Made by a program: the position numbers and the translations under genes
The notes under the pieces: model-generated
What the model saw: only the letters and a program-made list of their open reading frames with translations
Databases searched by the model: none
What the model was told of the DNA's origin: nothing
Shown: positions 61,057-64,000 of the stretch, one piece after another
How the letters are laid out: each line of letters starts with the position of its first letter
Position numbering within the stretch: the first letter of the stretch is position 1
Assembly (NCBI RefSeq): GCF_013820765.1
Contig: NZ_JABJVM010000007.1
Location: forward strand, 107,826 to 171,825
Length of the DNA: 64,000 nucleotides
Source: Paenilisteria rustica
GTDB taxonomy: Bacteria; Bacillota; Bacilli; Lactobacillales; Listeriaceae
Direction: 5' to 3'

Positions 61057-61257
61057 TAACAAATAAATAATCTGCAGGAGGAAGCAATCACCTCTCGTTT
61101 TAATAGTGAACTTTTTAAAAAGCATAAGGTTTTATCAAAAGAAATGAAAAAAAGTTGCAATTTTTTAGAAAAATCCGTTTATTGGGACATTCACTGGTAA
61201 AGTGTAAGTAGGCAAAGGAAAACAACATATAAAATAATTTGAAAGGGGCTAAAAAAT

Positions 61258-61974
61258 ATGAAACAGAAGGCAGAGACGATGACACTTCTATATGATCAGC
61301 ATCATATCGAAAAGAGTTTCAGCAAAGAAAAATTCAAAATTTTTTTGCAAGAAGATATGATTTTTCCACTTGAGGGTACACGAAAAAAATACCGAAAAGG
61401 CGACATTCTGATCGATGAGAATGATGAAGTAGACGACATTATCCTCATCGAATCCGGTCATGTAATTGCTACTAAAAACACCGAAAACCTCATCGATTTC
61501 TATGCAAATCAAGATATCATCGGACTAAGTAATATGCTCTTAGGTAGCCAATCTGAATACACCTATCAAGTCATTTCCAACGAATTAATGGTGATCAGAT
61601 ATGCAAAAGAAGACATCATCGATAAAGTCATCAACACGCAAGAGGGCTACTTTTACCATTATGTATATATGCAGAGCCAAGTCAGCCGCATGATGGAAAA
61701 AGAAGAGCTATTACGACTCCCCTCTGAAGAACGCATCAGTTTGGCTATCTTAAGCTTAGGAGAGAAATTCGGCGAAATTATGAAAGATGATCCTGATACG
61801 GTCTGTTTTCCGATTCAAATTAGCAAAGGTATGCTAGCCCGCTACACCAACCTAAATCCTAATACAGTCACGAACATCCTCCAAAAACTGCAAGCAGAAG
61901 ATATTATTTATTCTATTAGACGGACTATTTATTTCAATGCCTATAAATTACAAGAGAAACTGGATGCTCAATAA
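61258..61974 (+). CDS. Crp/Fnr-family regulator (PrfA-like), intact paralogue
   Basis: A 238-residue regulator with effector barrel (~35-130), long dimer helix (YHYVYMQSQVSRMMEKEELL) and HTH (ISKGMLARYTNLNPNTVTNIL). It is clearly paralogous to the frameshifted gene upstream, sharing FSKEKF, NTQEGYxYHYVYMQ and LPSEERISLA. No cAMP or Fe-S ligands seen. GAAAGGGG precedes the ATG. TTGGGA-N17-TAAGTA at about 61182 is a possible promoter. Probably controls the surface protein that follows. Confidence 0.83.
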   Translation: MKQKAETMTLLYDQHHIEKSFSKEKFKIFLQEDMIFPLEGTRKKYRKGDILIDENDEVDDIILIESGHVIATKNTENLIDFYANQDIIGLSNMLLGSQSEYTYQVISNELMVIRYAKEDIIDKVINTQEGYFYHYVYMQSQVSRMMEKEELLRLPSEERISLAILSLGEKFGEIMKDDPDTVCFPIQISKGMLARYTNLNPNTVTNILQKLQAEDIIYSIRRTIYFNAYKLQEKLDAQ

Positions 61975-62134
61975 TTAGTAACAAATACGCAAATCAAGCT
62001 CTATAAATATGGAAAACAAGGTTGGGAAAGCCTGTTACAATTAATTTTGTACCTAGCAGTGACCTAGAAAATGAAGAGGAGTGGTTGTATTCGTCCGTGA
62101 ACTGTCGCAACAGACATGTCGTTTTTCTAAATGC

Positions 62135-62162
62135 TTGAAAGAAAATATGAATATATTATAAA
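62135..62162 (+). promoter_or_regulatory. Promoter of the surface protein gene
   Basis: TTGAAA (62135-62140), 16 nt, TATAAA (62157-62162), 77 nt before the start codon. No PrfA-like box is obvious at -41. Confidence 0.5.
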
Positions 62163-62238
62163 AAGAACGATTTGAAAGCAAAGCCTGATAAACTAAATGT
62201 AAGCCAACTAATAATAAAAAAGAAAGAAGGAATGAAAA

Positions 62239-64000
62239 ATGAAAATGAAAAAATTAATGAGTGTGGTAGCTTTAACATCGATTATCGGAACAAGTGTGGT
62301 AACACCATTTAATGTCTTCGCAACACCGGCAGCAGCATCAGAACAAATCAACAACAACCATGTAGGCACTCCAAATCTATTCCAAGTTTCTACGGAGATA
62401 ACGAAACTAGACAATGGTAAATATACAACAGGCTGGTCCTCACCAAACGATATGTCCCAATGGACATGGGATGGAACAAGTAATACATTTAGCACCACTA
62501 GTAACTCTAAGACTGGCATGCTTTTGAAGGTGGAGGAAAACGAAGCATTTACATTGGAGCATAACGCAAAAAATCTTACGTATGAATCTAACAACCCAGC
62601 AATTGGAAAATCTGTTGTCACAGAAATTGGAAAAGAGTACACGGTCTCCACAGATTTGGACGTAGTGCAAGGCTCAACACTTGCTTCTATCCAAGTTTAT
62701 AATATAAGCCCTCTTAAAAATCTAGGGACTACTAATAAGGATGCAAAAAATGGAACGATGACTATCACATTTAAAGCGACCCAAACATCGACTTTTATTG
62801 GTTTCGGAGCATATCAAGTAAAAGGGGCTACAAAAGTAATTCGATATTCGAATATCAATCTAACGAAATCAGCTGCACAAGTGGCAAAAGACGATGTCGC
62901 TACACAAAACACAGCGCGTGAAGCCGTCAATAATTTATTTGAAAACAAAAACCCACAAGGCAATATTACAGCGGCTGTGACAGAAGACAGCATTGCGAAT
63001 GCCCAAAATCTAGTAGATCAAGTAGTAGACGCAGCGAAAGAGGCGGAGCTACAAGCCGATTTAGACAAAGCAAAAGCACAACTAGCGGATAAAGTCGCGA
63101 AGGCACAGGCAGAAAAAGAAGCACAAGAGAAAGCTCGCGAAGCAGTCAACAACCTGTTTGAAAACAAAGACCCAAATGGCACAATCACAACAGGCATCAC
63201 GCAAGCAGACATCACGAATGCGCAAACTCTCATCAATCAAGTAACCGATGCGGATAAAAAAGCAGCCCTACAAGCCGATTTAGAGAAGGCAAAAACACAA
63301 CTATCGGACAAAGAAGCACAAACTCAAGCAGAAAAAGAAGCACAAGAGACAGCCCGCGAAGCAGTCAACAACTTGTTTGAAAACAAAGACCCAAATGGCA
63401 ATATCACAGTTGGCATCACGCAAGAGGACATCACAAATGCGCAAAACCTCATCAACCAAATCACCGATACTGATAAAAAAGCAGTACTACAAGCCGATTT
63501 AGAGCAAGCAAAAGCACAATTAGCGGAGAAAGAAGCGCAAACTCAAGCAGAAAAAGAAGCCCAAGACAAAGCCCGCGAAGCAGTCAACAACTTGTTTGAA
63601 AACAAAGACCCAAATGGCAATATCACAGTTGGCATCACGCATGAGGATATCACAAATGCGCAAAAGCTTGTGGACAAAGTAACAGATGCAGACAAGAAAG
63701 CGGAACTACAAGCAGAACTAGATAAAGCAAAAACACAACTAGCAGATAGAGAAACACAAGTACAAGCAGAAAAAATTGCCCAAGACAAAGCCTGCGAAGC
63801 AGTCAACAACTTGTTTGAAAACAAAGATCCAAATGGCAATATCACAGTTGGCATCACACAAGAAGACATCATGAATGCGCAAAAGCTTGTGGACAAAGTA
63901 ACAGATGCAGACAAGAAAGCGGAACTACAAGCAGAACTAGATAAAGCAAAAACACAACTAGCAGATAGAGAAACACAAGTACAAGCAGAAAAAATTGCCC
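62239..64000 (+). CDS. Surface protein with Cry1Ac D-VI-like repeats, 3' truncated
   Basis: An open frame of 587 codons runs off the right edge. AAGGA is 7 nt before ATG 62239. Residues 1-28 are a signal peptide (cleavage near VFA-T). Residues ~45-215 form a carbohydrate-binding-like beta domain (GWSSPNDMSQWTWDG, TFIGFGAYQV). Then come 73-residue helical repeats, each AREAVNNLFENKDPNGxI and DITNAQxLVDxVTDADKK, matching toxin Cry1Ac domain D-VI-like modules common in Listeria wall proteins. Five repeats are begun here, period 219 nt; an anchor probably follows. Confidence 0.8.
   Translation, partial: MKMKKLMSVVALTSIIGTSVVTPFNVFATPAAASEQINNNHVGTPNLFQVSTEITKLDNGKYTTGWSSPNDMSQWTWDGTSNTFSTTSNSKTGMLLKVEENEAFTLEHNAKNLTYESNNPAIGKSVVTEIGKEYTVSTDLDVVQGSTLASIQVYNISPLKNLGTTNKDAKNGTMTITFKATQTSTFIGFGAYQVKGATKVIRYSNINLTKSAAQVAKDDVATQNTAREAVNNLFENKNPQGNITAAVTEDSIANAQNLVDQVVDAAKEAELQADLDKAKAQLADKVAKAQAEKEAQEKAREAVNNLFENKDPNGTITTGITQADITNAQTLINQVTDADKKAALQADLEKAKTQLSDKEAQTQAEKEAQETAREAVNNLFENKDPNGNITVGITQEDITNAQNLINQITDTDKKAVLQADLEQAKAQLAEKEAQTQAEKEAQDKAREAVNNLFENKDPNGNITVGITHEDITNAQKLVDKVTDADKKAELQAELDKAKTQLADRETQVQAEKIAQDKACEAVNNLFENKDPNGNITVGITQEDIMNAQKLVDKVTDADKKAELQAELDKAKTQLADRETQVQAEKIA

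Overview
The window looks like chromosomal DNA of a Listeriaceae bacterium, probably a Listeria outside the L. monocytogenes/innocua core group. The support is the gene set rather than any marker: PrfA-like Crp/Fnr regulators, a Mga-type regulator, WxL-domain and LPXTG surface proteins, a single-domain GH18 chitinase, a 1,2-beta-oligoglucan phosphorylase of the type known from L. innocua, low-GC Firmicute promoters, strong AGGAGG ribosome sites and frequent TTG/GTG starts. No rRNA, tRNA, CRISPR array or transposase gene was seen.

Layout. 1-1.7 kb: the end of an AAA ATPase translationally coupled to a DUF4435 protein, resembling a PARIS-type anti-phage pair. 1.8-10 kb: two 6-phospho-beta-glucosidases flank a TetR gene, a MarR/ring-cleaving dioxygenase/hydrolase set (quinone-stress type), two phosphatases and a YjdI/YjdJ-like pair. 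10-17 kb: small secreted and VanZ-like proteins, an Ig-like repeat protein, a chitinase with a perfect cre site, a PadR-like/HdeD-like pair, a type I toxin-antitoxin locus too small for normal gene calling, a ChbG deacetylase and two coupled FluC fluoride channel genes. 17-19.5 kb: a preQ1-I riboswitch followed by queF-queC-queD-queE, a full preQ0/preQ1 pathway. 19.6-27 kb: a large WxL protein, an HssRS-like two-component system and a BmrA-like exporter. 27-39.7 kb: Crp/Fnr regulator, TalC-type transaldolase, sirtuin, CNNM/CorC-like protein, RCC1-repeat protein, LacI regulator, HAD phosphatase, and a divergent HxlR / aldo-keto reductase-MFS locus, ending with the MsmX-type sugar ABC ATPase. 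40-48.8 kb: two giant LPXTG adhesins, one with a vWA domain and one with an L-type lectin domain, which appear to descend from a tandem duplication that also copied part of msmX. 49-57.9 kb: orphan Imm5-like immunity gene, GH94 phosphorylase with two LacI-type operators, small WxL protein, PerR-box-controlled ahpCF, a NeuD-like acetyltransferase and two small membrane proteins. 58-64 kb: a decayed FGGY kinase, a Mga-type regulator, two paralogous Crp/Fnr genes (the first frameshifted by a 7-bp tandem duplication) and a surface protein with Cry1Ac D-VI-like repeats that runs off the right edge.

The genes share three themes: scavenging beta-glucosides, chitin and 1,2-beta-glucan under CcpA/LacI control; cell-surface display under several candidate switches; and stress or defence functions (PARIS-like pair, type I TA, peroxide, quinone and fluoride resistance).

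The most unusual non-coding signal is a family of three ~240-bp foldback elements (about 16.9, 29.1 and 31.4 kb). Their loops are conserved, but in the two intact copies both arms carry the same copy-specific 15-nt segment. A second, unrelated compound inverted repeat lies at about 25 kb.
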